Shown piece after piece: positions 28,001-38,194 of a stretch of DNA of 64,000 nucleotides. The position numbers and the translations under genes are program-made. Location: positions 4,308,979 to 4,372,978 of the forward strand of contig NC_087383.1 in the NCBI RefSeq assembly GCF_963675165.1, in the 5' to 3' direction. How positions within the stretch are numbered: position 1 is the stretch's first letter; each line of letters begins with the position of its first letter. Below the pieces are notes generated by a model. It saw only the letters and a program-made list of their open reading frames with translations, made no database searches and was not told the DNA's origin. The stretch is from Halichondria panicea (lineage: Eukaryota > Porifera > Demospongiae > Suberitida > Halichondriidae).

Positions 28001-31000
28001 CGAGCAAATGGCTGCAGGAATGTAAAACCGTATACGAAATTCGAGATTTAATTGTAATGGAACAAGTGATCGATACGTTACCGTTGGAGGTACGGGTTTT
28101 TGTCAAAGAAAGACAACCCTGCACGAGCGCTGAAGCAGCAAAACTTGCTGACGACTATTGGCAAGCAAGGAAACCATCACTCGGAAGGCGAATGGAGTCT
28201 AATAGACCACAAGCTGGTCTAAAATTTTGCCATACATGTGGGAAGCAAGGACATTTGTCGAAAGACTGTAGAAACAAAACACCGGGGAAACCCGACTGGA
28301 AACCCCAAAACAGTGGAAACAGTGGAGTCAAGAAAGACCTCAAAGACATAGAATGTTTTAATTGCCATAAGAAAGGCCACTACTCCTCGAACTGTCCCGA
28401 GCGAGCAGGAGCACTGTTCTGTACAGAGAGGCGAATAGATTACCAAGGACAATCAAATACAAAGAAAACAGAAGTCCAAGCCAAACCTAGTGTCGTAAAA
28501 ACTGGCTCAGTTGAAGGAAAGAAAGTGGATAATATCCTATTAGACACAGGATGCTCAAGAACTCTCATTCGAAAGGACCTAGTTCCTCAGCATAAGCTAC
28601 TACACGGAGAAGTAGTTGCAATTCGTTGTGCACACGGAGATACAGTACTGTACCCCCTAGCAGAAGTCGATTTGGAGGTGGAGGGATACCTAATTTATGT
28701 GGAAGCAGCCATCTCGGATACACTCCCTATGCCCATACTCCTGGGCACAGATGTACCCGAACTCACGGCGATACTTAGAGGTGATCCAACCACGAAGAAA
28801 GTGGTGCCTCAGCAGGCATTGGCCGTGGTGACGAGAGCAAGTGCCATAAAGCAGCGAGAAGAAGAGGAAATGACTGCCCAAAAAGAAAAAGAGTCGGGCG
28901 CCCATTCAAAAACACTTGAAGTTGAGATGCAATTGCCAGTCAAGGAAACTGTAGACAGCGAGAGTGAGTCAAAAGTACATTATTTGGAAACTGTAGACAG
29001 CGAGAGTGAGTCCCAAAAAGAAGTACAAAACTTGGAAACTATTGGCAACGAGAACCTAAGTGACGTGCCCTTTCAAGATTTGGAGGATGAACTGTTTGTC
29101 CCAAGTCGAAACAGAGAGACCTTCACAAGAAAGGAGAAATGCCAACAGCGAGCAAAACATTTCGAAAAATGCAAAAATATGCAGTCGGAATTGCACCCAT
29201 TGGACATTTCACTCTCTAAATTCAAAGAATTGCAGCAAAGGATGATACCTTAAAACAGTGTGTCGAGGCAGCGGAAGGCAGCCCATCAACAGCAGGGGTA
29301 GGGTTCTATCAAAATGATGGCCTACTCTTTCGCAGGTGGATACCCCCCAAACAAGGGGCGGACGGAGTGGAAGTGGAGCAACTGGTACTCTCAAGGCATT
29401 GCCGAGAAGAAGTACTGAAATTGGCCCACAGCGTACCTTTAGCAGGCCACATGGGCAAAGAGAAGACTGCAAGGAGAATTCTGCAACGATTTTACTGGCC
29501 TACCTTATATCAAGATGTAGCGATGTCTCACATGCCAAAAATCTACACAAAGCAGAACCAAACGAGCACCGCTCATCCCACTCCCAACTATTCAGGAGCC
29601 CTTCAAGAGAATAGCGATGGACATTGTTGGTCCACTCCCAAGAAGCAATTCGGGCAAACGCTATATTTTGGTTATATGTGATTACGCGACCCGATACCCT
29701 GAGGCTATACCACTCAAAAGCATCGATGCCCCACACATAGCCGAACAGCTGATGACACTGTTCTCACGAGTTGGAATACCAGAGGAATATGTTCACACTT
29801 TCGCATTTGTCAGTCTGCCAAGCTTCTCGGACGATATCGAGTGGTCCGCGAACACTTCGGCCATACAGTAGCTCGAATGGAGAAAAGCCTGTGGACGATT
29901 GTGGTACTTCACGATATGCAAATAGTAAATATGGGATTACTTTGTCCCAGTCTTTCCTTCATCCTTTGTTGCCTTTCTGAGCATTCTTTTCAAAGTTTAA
30001 TTAAATCTTTCTACTACATTGTAGGCCATCAGTTTGGGGATGGTATGGTGTGGTACGAATGGGGTGTACATGGAGCATCCGATAAATCTCCGTTAGAAGT
30101 GTTGAAGTACAATTACTTCCTTGGTTTCTCCTACATCATGAAGATGCGAGATCGACTCGAACGAGCGACACAAGTGGTAAAAATGAATCTGGATATAGCA
30201 AAACAGACGTGGTATGACCAAAATTCCCGACAAAGAGAATTCCACCAAGGGTATCAAGTATTAGTACTATTGCCAACATCTAGCAACAAATTGCTCGCCC
30301 AATGGCAAGGACCGTATGAAGTGGTCAAACCAATTGGCAAGGTGGACTACCTGATCCACATGTACGATCGACGGAAAAAAAGAAGAATATTTCACGTTAA
30401 CATGTTGAAACAATGGTATGTACCCACCAATACTGGCTATATAGCAGAAGAAATTCAAGCTGATTATGTGGATGAAGATATACCTACGTGGACAGACTAT
30501 GATGAAGATAACAGTACCGATTGACAAGCGGGTTGACACCCCTCAGAGAGCCCAATTGCAGAGTCTACTGGACAAATACCAAGATGTATTCAAAAACCAA
30601 CCAGGACGCACTTCGTTAACGGAACACAGAATAATCACTGGAGATGCTCATCCCATTCGTGGATACCACATGCTCACAGAGATGCAGTCAGAGAAGAAAT
30701 TGGCGAGATGCTCGAGCAAGGTATCATAACCATCCTCAAGTGCTTATGGTTCCCCAATTGTGTTGGTGACCAAAAAAGACAAATCGCTAAGAATTTGTGT
30801 GGACTATCGGAAACTCAATTGTCAATCACAAGCAGATGCCTATCCTATGCCCAGGATAGATGATCTAATTGACGGACTTGGACGGTCACATTATATCTCA
30901 ACTCTGGACCTCACTAAAGGTTACTGGCAAGTACCTGTCGCTGCTGAAGATCGACCCAAAACGGCTTTTGTCACACCGTTTGGTTTGTTTCAATTCAAGG

Positions 31001-34000
31001 TGATGCCATTTGGACTACAAGGTGCCCCAGCGACTTTCCAAAGATTGATGGATCGTGTGATAGCTGGTCTCAGTGATTTCACAGCAACTTATCTTGATGA
31101 TGTGATAATATTCAGCGAAATGTGGGAGAAGCACCTGGAACACGTTCGAACTACTCTCCAACGACTCAGGAAAGCAGGATTAACAGTCAAAGCAAAGAAG
31201 TCACAGTTTGGAGCAAAGTACTGTACGTACCTCGGACATATAGTAGGTGGTGGAGTGGTCCAGCCAGGCTCAACAAAAGTACAAGCAGTACGAGAATTCC
31301 CAGCACCAGTTACTAAGAAGCAGGTCCGAACCTTTCTGGGAGAAACTACTATAACACTAATACTTTTTGAGCGAAAGCATAACATGGCGAGAGGCATTAG
31401 CAAGCGCACGCTTGCAACACTCGTTATTAGAGTAATTAACAGCCTCCACCCTACATTTGGGCATATTATTTGGTCTAATCCCCTGGTGTTCCCTAGTACA
31501 TATGGGGGTTAGAGGAGGTCGGACATCACTTGTACTTTCACTAATTATGACCTTTTAATGACATTCCAGGCCAAATTGCTTTTCATTTTTGCTGACTCAG
31601 CAGTAGCGTATACTGTACTTCTGCTAGTCTCTATTTTAGCCGCCCTCTAAAAGTTGGGCGGCCTAATCACGAGTCTATGTTATTGAGGGCGACTGATTCA
31701 TGAGACAATATTTCTGCACGGTTTCTGTTGCTGAATCTGTTGACAGCTAGTTGTGTTTGGTGTCTATGATGGTTACTGGACCTAACCCTATCACCACATA
31801 ATACCCATACTAGCTAGATCCGCCTAGATCCAGTCATGTTATACTGCTGAGTCAGCAAAACGAAAAGCAATTTGGCTTGGAATGTCATTAAAAGGTCATA
31901 ATTAGTGAAAGTTCAAGTGATGTCCAACCTCCTCTGTATGGGGGTTATGTGGGTCCCCTATAGGGGTGGGGAATTATTTTGACTAGTGCATAAGCGCCAC
32001 CATAATTATAGGCGCCAGCTGGGCTGAAGGCCATTTTTGGGGTGTTCTAAAATTATTGCACCACTCAGAAGTGGAATAAATATTTTCTGGCGCTATAATT
32101 GCATCAATTATGGTATCTATACAGTCTCGCACCAGCCCCGAATAAAAATAGGGGCTTGTACAAGACAATTTTGAGAATCCAGTTAAAATGTCTATATAAT
32201 TATATTCTAGATGGAGTTTTCAGTTCATTTTCGAGGAAAGACGTACAATCATGATCTTGTCTGTACGCACATTTTTGAGGCTAATCCGGTTGAAATGAAG
32301 AAGGCGATTATTACTGTTAACCAGAGTGAGCTAAATTGGAAAATTGCTTCCAGTGAGTTCTATCACCATGCCAATAGCTGCGATTGGATCAGAAAAGAGT
32401 TTAACAGGGATTATTTTGTGTCAGAACAAGAGCAGAAGTTTCCCCTAGCATTTGCGTTGAATACTTATAATTCGGCGTACCAGATTTTTCGGTTCCTCAA
32501 AATCATTTACAGACCTCACAATGTGTACTGCATCCATTACGACCAAAAGTCAGAAAAGTCTTTCAAGAAACTGATGATCTATATTTCTGTATGCTTGCCT
32601 AATGTGATTGTTCCCAGCAAGATTGAAAACGTTGTATGGGGGTGGCACACAATAGTAGATGCTCAGATGAACTGTATGGAAAATCTGTATGAGTTGCGAC
32701 ACAAGTTTCCTTGGAGGTACGTGATTACTCTGTGTGGAAAGGAAGTTCCATTGAGAACAAATAAAGAAATCGTAGACACTCTTCGTAAGTTAAATGGCAC
32801 CTCAGCAGTTGAGCTGGTGGGTGCTTTAAAGCATGAAATCCAGAGCTATTGGTCCTTTAAGCATGTTTTGATAGATGGAGAAGTGATACAATCAGACCAA
32901 AAACTTGGACCAGTACCTTTTAATCTCAACGTAACTAAGAGTATGGCCTACTTTGGACTGTCACGAACATTTGTCAATTTTTTACTACATAATGAAACGG
33001 CTATCAAGTTTCGGAGATTCATGGATGATACTAAAATCCCTGATGAACACTTCATTGCAACGCTTTTTAAAGAAGGTATTGTAGTAACAAGCCATATGTA
33101 TATGTGTAAAATAGGGTATTGTATTTCCCTGCGAAAGATTTGGAGTACGAATATCATTATCGCTATGTTTTAGCATCATACACAGTGATATTTACTAAAA
33201 AGCAGTGATATTTACTAAAAAGCTTAGTAAAAAACAGTGATGTTTAGTAAAAAGCAGTGATATTTAGTAAAAAGCAGTTAAAAAGCAGTGATGTTTACTA
33301 AAAACCAGTGATATTTACTAAAAAGCTTAGTAAAAAGCAGTGATATTTAGTAAAAAGCAGTGATGTTTAGTCCTTCGACCTACTTGTATATTATCGACCA
33401 TAACTAAATATCACTGCTTTTTACTAAGCTTTTTAGTAAATATCACTGCTTTTTAGTAAACATCACTGCTTTTTACTAAGTATCACTGCTTTAGTAAGTA
33501 TCACTGCTAAATATCACTGCTTTTTACTAAACCACATCACTGCTTTTTAGTAAATATCACTGCTTTTTACTAAATATCACTGCTTTTTACTAAATATCAC
33601 TGCTTTTTACTAAACATCACTGCTTTTTACTAAATATCACTGAATATCACTGCTTTTTATAACACCGATGTTTAGTAAATATCCATGGCTCGAGGAATAG
33701 TGCCTTCTCCGTGGACATGTTCCTTAAAAAAAGGATTTTGATACAAACGGCACTCCATACTGCACATGCATTCGTTCTGTATTGTTTTCGTTCGTTGCAA
33801 GCGTTGGATCATGGATTTTTGAGACTATTAGATAACCTTGCAATTATAACACCCTTTTTTTTTTTAGCAAAATTTGCCTATAAATATAACCATAAGTTGG
33901 CCTGACCACAAAAGTTGATTTGCTACGTCCCTAACTCATGTGTTGGATCATGGATGCAGGGCCTAGGAGCTATAATTATATAGGGCTAGCTAGCTACACG

Positions 34001-35785
34001 TGGCTTTTATTTGAGACACGTGAATGCACATGTTTTATTTTTATTTCGGCTTCTTTGCTATTATCTCATATCCTGGCCCATTCCAGCTTACTTCGCTGTG
34101 ATCCTAGTTCATAGTCAGTTGCCTAGCTACAAATCATGATCTGAAACGAGAAATGTTAATTTGACCAAGCATCTCTTGCATGGACTCAATTAAGTGTTTT
34201 ATCTGAGTATATAAACTGTTATTTACAGTCTATATAATTATGCCTCAAGGCGTAGCCGCACGAGGAATACGGTAAAGCTGACTGCATGTGTGTGTGTGTG
34301 TGTGCCTGCATGTTCCAACTGTAAACTGCTCAACGGTGGATTAGCAAACTAAAGCTTCTTTCTCGAGTTATGGCTAGTTTGACTCACATTGAAGGCTGTT
34401 GCAGTCTCTTCAGAATCTTTCATAGCATCATCTGTTCACATAAACTTTCTATTCTGAATCAACATAATTATGAGTTAGCCTAGCTTGCACTAAAGCGCTA
34501 GCTTTTTGTTAGCTACAAGACTCAGAAAATATCTGTTAAAACAGCTATAGCTAGCAGCAGAGCCTCCAAGTATACGGATTTCTGTCTTCTAATACGGTTA
34601 TACGGAATTAACTGCAAAAATACGGATATACATGTAGATCTAGAAGACTAGAAGTGACCTTTTATCAGCTTACAGAATAAGTTAACTGGCCTTATAGTTG
34701 ACAGTGAAGAATCTAGTAGCATCCCTACAGCTGTAGTAGCGCTACGCCTTATGCTGGTAGTGAGTCTGATATTGAAAGACAGCTATAAACTTATCTGTAA
34801 AACAAAGTTTCGCTTGCCACGCCCATTTATTGAAGTACAAAGCCACTAAATTGCATTTCATCGAATTTCCATGTTTTGTTATACTGAAAATCATCATTAA
34901 ATTGAGCTGATTAATACTGAAAAGAAAAGTTTCTACTTGGAGGCTCTGTAGCAGTAGCCATTTGTGAAATTGATCTCTTCGGACACACCCTTTAATTATT
35001 CCTGTGGATGTAATGCGCATGCGCTCATCCCCACAGAGAAAATAATATCCTGGCAGAATCATGAGGGCCTGGTATTAGCCACAAAACACTACCATATATA
35101 CAATAAACAATATGCATGTACTCAAGTAGATATTATATACACTGAACTCCAGATCCTGGAAGAATCAATTTTCTTCTTTCTTGAGGTCCTGGTAAGCCAC
35201 ATACTACAATAGAACAACAATAGATGCATGTAAATAAGTATTTTCTTCTCAGTGAGTTTATATAGATAAGCTAACTTTAATGTAATAGAAACTACACTAT
35301 AACACTAATACTTTTTGAGTGAAAGCATAACATGGCGAGAGGCACTAGCAAGAGCCCGCTTGCAGCACTCGTTATTATAGTTTTAGTGTATAATAATTAT
35401 GCTGAATACATAGCACATCTATATGGATACAGGTGTACCTGGTGGAAAAGATGAAAGATACTCGAACTTCACTCCTACAATTTCATCATATCTGTGGATA
35501 TATTCAGAGGAAACAAAAGAACAGTGCAATGGAATTAATGTAAATAACATTTGCATTGTTTCAAGTGTTGACCTTCATCGATTGGACTACAAATACGATC
35601 CCCAAAAAAATCACCAGACATTCTTCCACAACAAGTTCTTTATTGAGAAAGACCAAGTTGTGATGGACTGCGCTGAGACAGAGCTTATTAGGAGAAACAG
35701 AGAAGAGTGTTTAAAGGACGCAGAATCACTACACCTTTCAAGCCCATACTATTCAGCTTGTGACAGTGCATGGCAGCGAAGTTGA
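25094..35785 (+). CDS. Core-2/I-branching beta-1,6-GlcNAc transferase-like protein (GT14), copy 1
   Basis: Golgi type II glycosyltransferase of family GT14 (GCNT-like), expected to add beta-1,6-linked N-acetylglucosamine to O-glycan cores or polylactosamine. Three exons: 25094-25177 (28 codons, membrane anchor AVVLSIVGMLTGWIFL, donor ACC/GTAAGT), 32211-33075 (acceptor ttctag, donor GAAG/GTATTG) and 35433-35785 (acceptor atacag, stop TGA). The codon split between exons 2 and 3 restores GVPGGK in frame; the predicted protein has 433 residues, against 428 for human GCNT1. Nine cysteines sit in the family's conserved contexts (VCTH, SCDW, VYCIH, SVCLP, MNCME, TLCGKE, EQCNG, NICIV, MDCAE). E307 in PDEHF matches the family's catalytic glutamate. 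Intron 1 (7033 bases) is swollen by mobile elements; copy 2 has 1306 bases. The exact acceptor substrate cannot be told. A single-residue catalytic loss is not evident, so it is probably functional if the long intron is spliced. Confidence 0.85.
25221..26049. repeat. 829-bp near-perfect palindrome (foldback element) in intron 1
   Basis: From 'tagagtaagtcgcc' at 25221 the sequence returns in reverse complement to 'ggcgacatactcta' at 26049. The arms are about 400 bases, mismatches are few, and the turn lies around 25620-25640 (agcgcttata words). The paralogous intron of copy 2 lacks it and reads straight through 'agcgctatatataaattagc' (near 49880-49905), so this is an insertion. The flanks are TA-rich, so the exact target duplication cannot be read. 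No open frame of note lies inside. Confidence 0.85.
26263..26591. repeat. TAGATGGGCG-family MITE (right end damaged)
   Basis: Starts TAGATGGGCGTGCCTGTCCC and contains 'cagccctatctagcattcgt' with its reverse complement about 240 bases later. It ends 'ggggacgggcatgccta'. About 330 bases are alignable with the intact copy at 42488-42822. The right terminus departs from the consensus, and no matching 9-base flanks are seen. Confidence 0.7.
26753..27148. repeat. MITE with CAGTGGCGGATCC ends, 5-bp target duplication
   Basis: Starts CAGTGGCGGATCCAAGG and ends CCTGGATCCGCCACTG. The five bases tggat precede (26748-26752) and follow it (27149-27153). Such CAGTGGCGGATCC termini are common on hAT-related non-autonomous elements in animals. 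No coding sequence is inside. It sits directly before the retrotransposon's leader. Confidence 0.65.
27318..29253 (+). pseudogene. Retrotransposon gag and protease, frameshifted at the start
   Basis: The gag N-terminus (from 27318) is broken by frameshifts up to about 27840. From 27844 a clean 469-codon frame runs to the TAA at 29251-29253. It carries a capsid-like part (residues 1-110), two CCHC knuckles (CHTCGKQGHLSKDC near residue 129 and CFNCHKKGHYSSNC near residue 170) and a retroviral-type protease active site, LLDTGCS, with the aspartate at residue 234. An acidic region with a repeated 'TVDSESES' block ends it. In this element group the polyprotein would continue into integrase. The TAA and following frameshifts prevent that. 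Confidence 0.75.
29254..30524 (+). pseudogene. Retrotransposon integrase with an internal inversion
   Basis: The zinc-binding part (AHSVPLAGHMG near 29430, FYWPTLYQDV near 29490) is followed by the start of the catalytic core (MDIVGPLPRS near 29617, DYATRYPEAIPL near 29680). The frame then fails at about 29790. From there to about 30127 the integrase sequence is present on the opposite strand: the expected later core motifs (HPQTDGL, LFAYREVPQSSTGFSPFELL) read only on the minus strand. Plus-strand integrase resumes with MKMRDRLERA and the C-terminal VLVLLPTSSNKLLAQWQGPY, then 'RIFHVNMLKQW'. A piece of about 338 bases has therefore been flipped in place. Confidence 0.8.
30525..31343 (+). pseudogene. 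Retrotransposon reverse transcriptase, C-terminally truncated
   Basis: The linker typical of the IN-RT order (QDVFKNQPGRTSLTEHRI near 30585) precedes the polymerase. After a frameshift near 30700 the frame from 30760 reads 'LVTKKDKSLRICVDYRKLN', 'STLDLTKGYWQVPV', 'FGLQGAPATFQRLMDRV' and the catalytic YLDD (residues 111-114 of that frame, near 31090). It then runs through 'KKQVRTFLGE', where homology ends at about 31343. Thumb, RNase H and 3' LTR are missing. Confidence 0.8.
31344..31440. repeat. Dispersed repeat (ctataacactaatac...catggcgagaggca)
   Basis: About 95 bases that recur at 35283-35390 with high similarity, and partly at 56312-56345. The shared words are 'aacactaatactttttgag' and 'aacatggcgagaggca'. 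This copy replaces the end of the reverse transcriptase. The copy at 35283-35390 lies about 40 bases before exon 3 of glycosyltransferase copy 1. Confidence 0.6.
31510..31936. repeat. 427-bp MITE, ~95-bp terminal inverted repeats, 9-bp target duplication
   Basis: Left end TAGAGGAGGTCGGACATCAC; right end is its complement, GTGATGTCCAACCTCCTCTG. The arms match for about 95 bases, through 'gctgactcagcagta'. The nine bases tatgggggt lie at 31501-31509 and again at 31937-31945. The paralogous sequence of copy 2 (near 50958) has one copy of that word and no element, so it is a confirmed insertion. The middle holds the 'agccgccct' to 'gggcggcc' hairpin shared with 23122-23290. Ends and duplication length match the 18.2-23.1 kb transposon, a likely source of its transposase. 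Confidence 0.8.
33180..33662. repeat. Palindromic minisatellite (cagtgatatttactaaaaag)n in intron 2
   Basis: About eight loosely repeated units of 'cagtgatattta(c/g)taaaaag' run to about 33370. A non-repeated turn of about 40 bases follows ('tccttcgacctacttgtata'). Then about twelve units of the reverse complement run to 33662. It could fold into a very long hairpin. The copy-2 intron lacks it. It begins just after the exon 2 donor of glycosyltransferase copy 1. Confidence 0.8.
33663..35282. other. Intron 2 of GT14 copy 1, no gene seen
   Basis: The part 33750-34190 is clearly homologous to 54440-54880 of copy 2 ('gttgcaagcgttggatcatg', 'ggatgcagggcctaggagct'). Near 34246 lies the 'cgtagccgcacgagg' repeat word with a TG run, as at 13857. 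I see no open frame with features of a protein. Confidence 0.5.
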
Positions 35786-36091
35786 TTGTTACTGATTATA
35801 ATTATTATACAGTGATTTTATCACGTGCATGTTTGGACCATAATTTTATTATGCCTCAGTGTGCGCATGCGCAAGCGAGGTATATATACAGTAGTATGCA
35901 TGTTTATGCATGTGTGTGTGTGTGTAAATATAATTATAGAGTGCTACATGCAGCTGCTCAAGGACCAATGAATTGCTAATAAGAGTTTGTTATAGTGGGT
36001 AATCCGACTTCATATAATTGTTGAATGGTTTAGGTTTCCTGACAATCCTGTATGGGTGTTAATAATTATGTTCACAGTGTATAATCGTGAT

Positions 36092-36320
36092 TACCGTATA
36101 GCGCTAAATTTTCGAGGCACTTATATTTCGTGGATTGGCCTCTAAAAGCCATTTTGTTACACAATGTTCGCGGAATGACTGCTAACCGGAAGCCACGCCT
36201 TAAATCTTTGCACGTTATAGCAGGTAATTTAACAATTTTCGTGGACTTATTTTCGTGTAGAATTCTAACCCACGAAATCCGCGAAAATTAAGCCCCTCGA
36301 AAATTTCGTGCTATATGGTA
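36092..36320. repeat. accgtatagcg-family palindromic element
   Basis: Starts 'taccgtatagcgctaaatttt' and ends 'aaatttcgtgctatatggta'. The inner arms 'cacgaaatccgcgaaaatta' and 'attttcgtgg' also pair. The paralogous flank of GT14 copy 2 (about 55725-55745) reads through without it, so it is an insertion after the duplication, or a loss from copy 2. Other members: 36423-36577, 54041-54280, 55823-56013, 58781-58992 and 59561-59752. Confidence 0.7.
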
Positions 36321-36422
36321 TATTTAATCGGTTTTTAGGTATACTTTTGGTTAGAGTAATAACCTCTGTAGCTTAGCAATAGCAGTGCATATAGACATGG
36401 AAAGATTTGAACAAACTACCAT

Positions 36423-36577
36423 GCCGTTTATAGCCAGTAATTTTCGGGGGACAAAACATTCGTGGTTGCTGCTTGCACTGCAGGTATATATATAAAGGTA
36501 TATAGGCAAGGTCGCTTCATTCGTGGTTTAAGTTCCAACCACGAATATTTTGTCCCCCAAAAATGACCAGCTATATA
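36423..36577. repeat. accgtatagcg-family element (gggggacaaaa subtype)
   Basis: Inverted repeat 'cagtaattttcgggggacaaa' to 'tttgtcccccaaaaatgacc', with 'attcgtggtt' and 'aaccacgaat' inside. The same element is present at the paralogous position of copy 2 (55823-56013), so it predates the gene duplication. Confidence 0.65.
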
Positions 36578-36686
36578 CAGTATTGCATTATGTGTGTGCG
36601 TTTAGCATTTTCTTGTCATGCACTTTCACTAATTCCATCTTTTGAGAATTTCCTGTAGAATATGCGTCCGCTTCCTGAATAAGTAT

Positions 36687-36808
36687 TAGTTATTGCCCAG
36701 CCAGAGTGCAACATGCCATATATTGCACTGGAGCAATATAATGCCCGAGGGCATTATATCATGCATCCAGTGCAATATATGGCATGTTGCATGAGGGCGC
36801 CTGCAATA
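36687..36808. repeat. Hairpin element ending gttattgc/gcaataac
   Basis: About 120 bases folding on themselves: 'tgcaacatgccatatattgc' pairs with 'gcaatatatggcatgttgca', and the tip is the palindrome 'ataatgcccgagggcattat'. Related single words ('gcaacatgccatat') occur at 37138. 36809-37330 shows nothing else I can name. Confidence 0.65.
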
Positions 36809-37330
36809 ACTAACTTGTTGCCCAATGACGTTAAACTCGTCTGACTGGTCATATAAATCGTAATAAAAGACATGTGTTTTGAAGGAATTTAGTGTGTTCA
36901 TTAGTTTTACTGAATTCCATAGTAAATTTTTTAGGTTTTCTTCCCACTAGTAGTTGTAAAGGTAGTAGCCTATAAAAGGGACCAACTGAGTATTGGGTGG
37001 GATAGTGGGGCATAAGTCCCAAATGGATATCTCTTAAAGAAATCTACTGCATTTACACACAGTGTAAGTGCATATAATCCAGTGCATTATGCCATATAAT
37101 GCAGTGCAATATAATTATGGTAGCCATGGCAGTGATGCAACATGCCATATACTGAGCACTGGATTGCTTTGATCTGCCCACTCACTGGGCAACAAGTGCG
37201 CTTCCTGAAAATTAGGACATGGAAAGAATAGATATTGTTATTTTCTAGTAATATTTTCACTAAAAATGTAATTCCATATTTTGAGAACTAGCTCATTTGT
37301 CAGAATAATTATGTGTGCGCAATGCTATCA

Positions 37331-37430
37331 CCAGTGGACCTGGTTATAGCCAAGGCCAGCTTGCAGCAGAACTAACAAACTAACTATATATACCACATGT
37401 ACACACTATTTTACATACACAGTTCTTTGT
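37331..37430 (+). pseudogene. Extreme 3' tail of the 13.2-kb retroelement family
   Basis: The first about 43 bases match 13598-13644 almost exactly ('ccagtggacctggttatagc' and onward to the stop), and the following leader words are similar. It is a heavily 5'-truncated copy, the usual outcome of target-primed reverse transcription. Confidence 0.55.
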
Positions 37431-37649
37431 TTTATTTATATATAAATCCTACCATCTACTAAATTTTAACTTGCTTCCTCGTTAGTCTCGAATACCAGCC
37501 GGTTCTCATTGTAAGCGTGGGCGGGAGAGAACCGTCTGGTGACTCTGCATGGGCATACTTTTCCGTCATCGGACGGAATGTGGGTACCAGTAGAGTATAT
37601 TCATTGGAGCCTTACCCACAAGAATGGTAAGATAGCTTCGATAATGCAA

Positions 37650-38190
37650 CCAAAAAATGATGCTGTTTTTTTTACAGAGGGGGTTTTAAAAAAAATGGTG
37701 CTGTTTTAAAATGATGCTGTTTTTTTTACAAAGGGTTTAAAAAAATGGTGCTGTTTTTTTACAGAGGTGTGTTTTAAAAAATGATGCTGTTTTTTTACAG
37801 AGAGGGTTTTAAAAAATGATACTGTTTTTTTACAGAGGTGTGTTTTAAAAAATGATGCTGTTTTTTTTACAGAGGGTTTTAAAAAAAATAGTGCGGTTTT
37901 TTTGACAGGGTTTTAAAAAAAATAGTGCGGTTTTTTTTACAGAGGTGTGTTTTAAAAAATGATGCTGTTTCTTTTTACATTTTTACAGAGAGGGTTTTAA
38001 AAAAATGGTGCTGTTCTTTTCACAGAAGTGTGTTTTAAAAAATGATGCTGTTTTTTTACAGAGGTGTGTTTTAAAAAATGATGCTGTTTTTTTTACAGAG
38101 GGTTTTAAAAAATGGTGCTGTTTTTTTACAGAGGTTTTTAAAAAATGGTGCTGTTTTTTACAGAGGTTTTTAAAAAAATTGTGACACTGT
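37650..38190. repeat. Minisatellite of ~45-bp units with splice-acceptor-like motifs
   Basis: About twelve units of roughly 'aaaatgatgctgtttttttacagagg(gtg)ttttaaa', of variable length. Each unit contains a T-run followed by acag/agg, the form of a strong 3' splice site. Two diverged units remain at 43100-43165 in reverse complement, next to the related gene fragment there. So the array grew at this locus from a short ancestral sequence. Confidence 0.75.
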
Positions 38191-38194
38191 ACAT

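Larger units (their letters stand above)
27154..31343 (+). mobile_element. Ty3/gypsy retrotransposon with Gmr1-type order (gag-PR-IN-RT), 3'-truncated
   Basis: A likely 5' LTR remnant (27154-27281) ends '...tctatca'. A primer-binding-site-like 'tttggtggcagcgg' follows at 27283-27296. Then come gag with two zinc knuckles, an aspartic protease, integrase, and finally reverse transcriptase. In ordinary Ty3/gypsy elements integrase follows reverse transcriptase; the reverse order defines the Gmr1 group, described from fish and other deuterostomes. The element stops inside the reverse transcriptase connection at about 31343, where an unrelated repeat begins. There is no RNase H and no 3' LTR. Frameshifts in gag and before RT, and an inverted piece of integrase, show it is dead. 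It lies in intron 1 of glycosyltransferase copy 1, in the same orientation as the gene. Confidence 0.8.

Noticed and set aside
31122..31512. Open frame running past the reverse transcriptase to 31512 as one protein
   Set aside because: Homology to reverse transcriptase stops at about 31343. The rest encodes a dispersed repeat found elsewhere without the retrotransposon.
33076..33173. Extension of GT14 exon 2 to the stop at 33173 as the true C-terminus
   Set aside because: The donor at 33075/33076 joins to exon 3 with the split glycine codon and supplies the conserved C-terminal cysteines. Both gene copies agree, while the read-through residues differ completely between copies.
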